DNA from: Streptomyces bobili
GTDB lineage: Bacteria; Actinomycetota; Actinomycetes; Streptomycetales; Streptomycetaceae
Assembly: GCF_002154575.1 (NCBI RefSeq)
Contig: NZ_MUBA01000012.1
Coordinates: forward strand, 1 to 49,213
Direction of reading: 5' to 3'
Length of the DNA: 49,213 nt
Position 1 is the first letter of the stretch. Every line of letters starts with the position of its first letter. Both the position numbers and the translations under genes were made by a program. Below, piece by piece: positions 48,665-49,213 of this stretch. Under the pieces are notes generated by a model. The model was not told where the DNA came from and did no database searches. It saw nothing but the letters and a program-made list of their open reading frames with translations.

Positions 48665-49213
48665 ATGAGCGCGCGCTTCGACGAGATCGACTGGCGTCCG
48701 ACGCCGCTGGGGGACATCAGCCTGCGGCGGCGCAGGTATCCCGGGTCGGACGACGACGTGTACGAGGTGAAACTGGGCGACGAGTTCCTGATGTCCAGCC
48801 TCTTCACGGCCGGCGAGATCGCGCTGACGGAGCTGGGGCTGGCACGCCTGCCGGGCGACGCCGAGCTGGACGTCGCGGTGGGCGGGCTCGGCCTCGGGTA
48901 CACCGCGCGGGCCGCTCTGGAGGACCCACGGGTGCGTTCCCTGATCGTGGTGGACGCGCTCGCCGAGGTCATCGACTGGCACGAGCGCCACCTCGTGCCC
49001 CTCGGCGCCCGGCTGACCGGCGATCCCCGGTGCCGTCTGGTGCACGCCGACTTCTTCGAGGCGGCCGGGGGCCCGGCGGGTCTGGACCCGCGGTCACCAG
49101 GGCGCCGTTTCCACGCGATCCTGCTGGACATCGACCATTCACCGCGCCATGTGCTGAACCCCCGCCATGCCGCCCTGTACCGCCCGGAAGGGCTGCGCGC
49201 CCTCGCCGGGCAC
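48665..49213 (+). CDS. Spermidine-synthase-like methyltransferase-fold protein, C-terminus outside window
   Basis: The first 183 residues of a Rossmann-fold protein of the spermidine synthase superfamily are visible. It starts MSARFDEIDWRPTPLGDISL, then SDDDVYEVKLGDEFLMSSLF, ELDVAVGGLGLGYTARAALE with the Gly-rich nucleotide loop (GGLGLGYT), VRSLIVVDALAEVIDWHERH with the acidic residue after strand 2, and HAILLDIDHSPRHVLNPRH. Such proteins in actinomycetes are often labelled spermidine synthase but may be methyltransferases of unknown substrate. ATG 48665 has GAGGAA upstream. The gene continues beyond the right edge. Confidence 0.78.
   Translation, partial: MSARFDEIDWRPTPLGDISLRRRRYPGSDDDVYEVKLGDEFLMSSLFTAGEIALTELGLARLPGDAELDVAVGGLGLGYTARAALEDPRVRSLIVVDALAEVIDWHERHLVPLGARLTGDPRCRLVHADFFEAAGGPAGLDPRSPGRRFHAILLDIDHSPRHVLNPRHAALYRPEGLRALAGH

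Overview
The window is a stretch of a Streptomyces-type actinomycete chromosome. The evidence is the very high GC content with strong third-position GC bias, GTG starts, twin-arginine signal peptides, and typical families: an NmtR-like sensor, DUF7144 and DUF6278 proteins, a family I36 protease inhibitor, RNase J, and an F420-type oxidoreductase. It carries about 37 protein genes, two of them cut by the window edges (a metal ATPase at the left, a spermidine-synthase-like gene at the right). I see no tRNA, rRNA, CRISPR array, insertion sequence, phage or plasmid functions.

Region by region. At 1-3.9 kb a nickel/cobalt-type P1B ATPase is divergent from an NmtR-like sensor with a short palindrome between them, followed by a small DUF7144 membrane protein and dihydrolipoamide dehydrogenase. 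At 4-12.3 kb are a large secreted beta-galactosidase (GH2) with a LamG-like domain inserted in its catalytic region, and a one-polypeptide assimilatory nitrate reductase fused to a CysJ-like flavoprotein. At 12.7-17.7 kb are a macro-domain protein, a phytoene-desaturase-like flavoprotein, an inositol-monophosphatase-like enzyme and a cytoplasmic gamma-glutamyltransferase homologue. At 17.7-22 kb two paralogous winged-helix regulators flank three exported proteins: a PGRP-type amidase, a peptidoglycan-binding protein and an I36 protease inhibitor. A nine-copy 14-bp tandem array lies between the last two. At 22.1-23.9 kb are small genes for DUF2795, SRPBCC and lipoprotein products.

At 24-33.1 kb lies the most coherent system, a reductive pyrimidine (or hydantoin-like) catabolic cluster on the minus strand: NCS1 nucleobase transporter, LLM F420-type oxidoreductase, dihydropyrimidinase, two beta-ureidopropionase-type amidohydrolases, a class III aminotransferase and a PucR regulator. 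Uptake, ring opening, decarbamoylation and transamination of the beta-amino acid are all present. No conventional dihydropyrimidine dehydrogenase is encoded, so the LLM enzyme is a candidate for the missing first redox step. The promoter of the first amidohydrolase gene carries unusual repeats phased at 31 bp.

At 33.3-49.2 kb are an unrecognised repeat-containing protein, a ClpC-like ATPase, a secreted gamma-glutamyltransferase, a membrane-anchored protein of unknown function with a possible leaderless start, a secreted CocE/S15-type hydrolase, an isolated GluA-like ABC ATPase, DUF6278, exonuclease III, an MBL-fold hydrolase, a PcaD-PcaC fusion whose alpha/beta-hydrolase nucleophile position is alanine, RNase J, and the start of a spermidine-synthase-like gene. 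Several strong hairpins mark likely transcript ends. All assignments come from reading motifs by eye; no database search was run.
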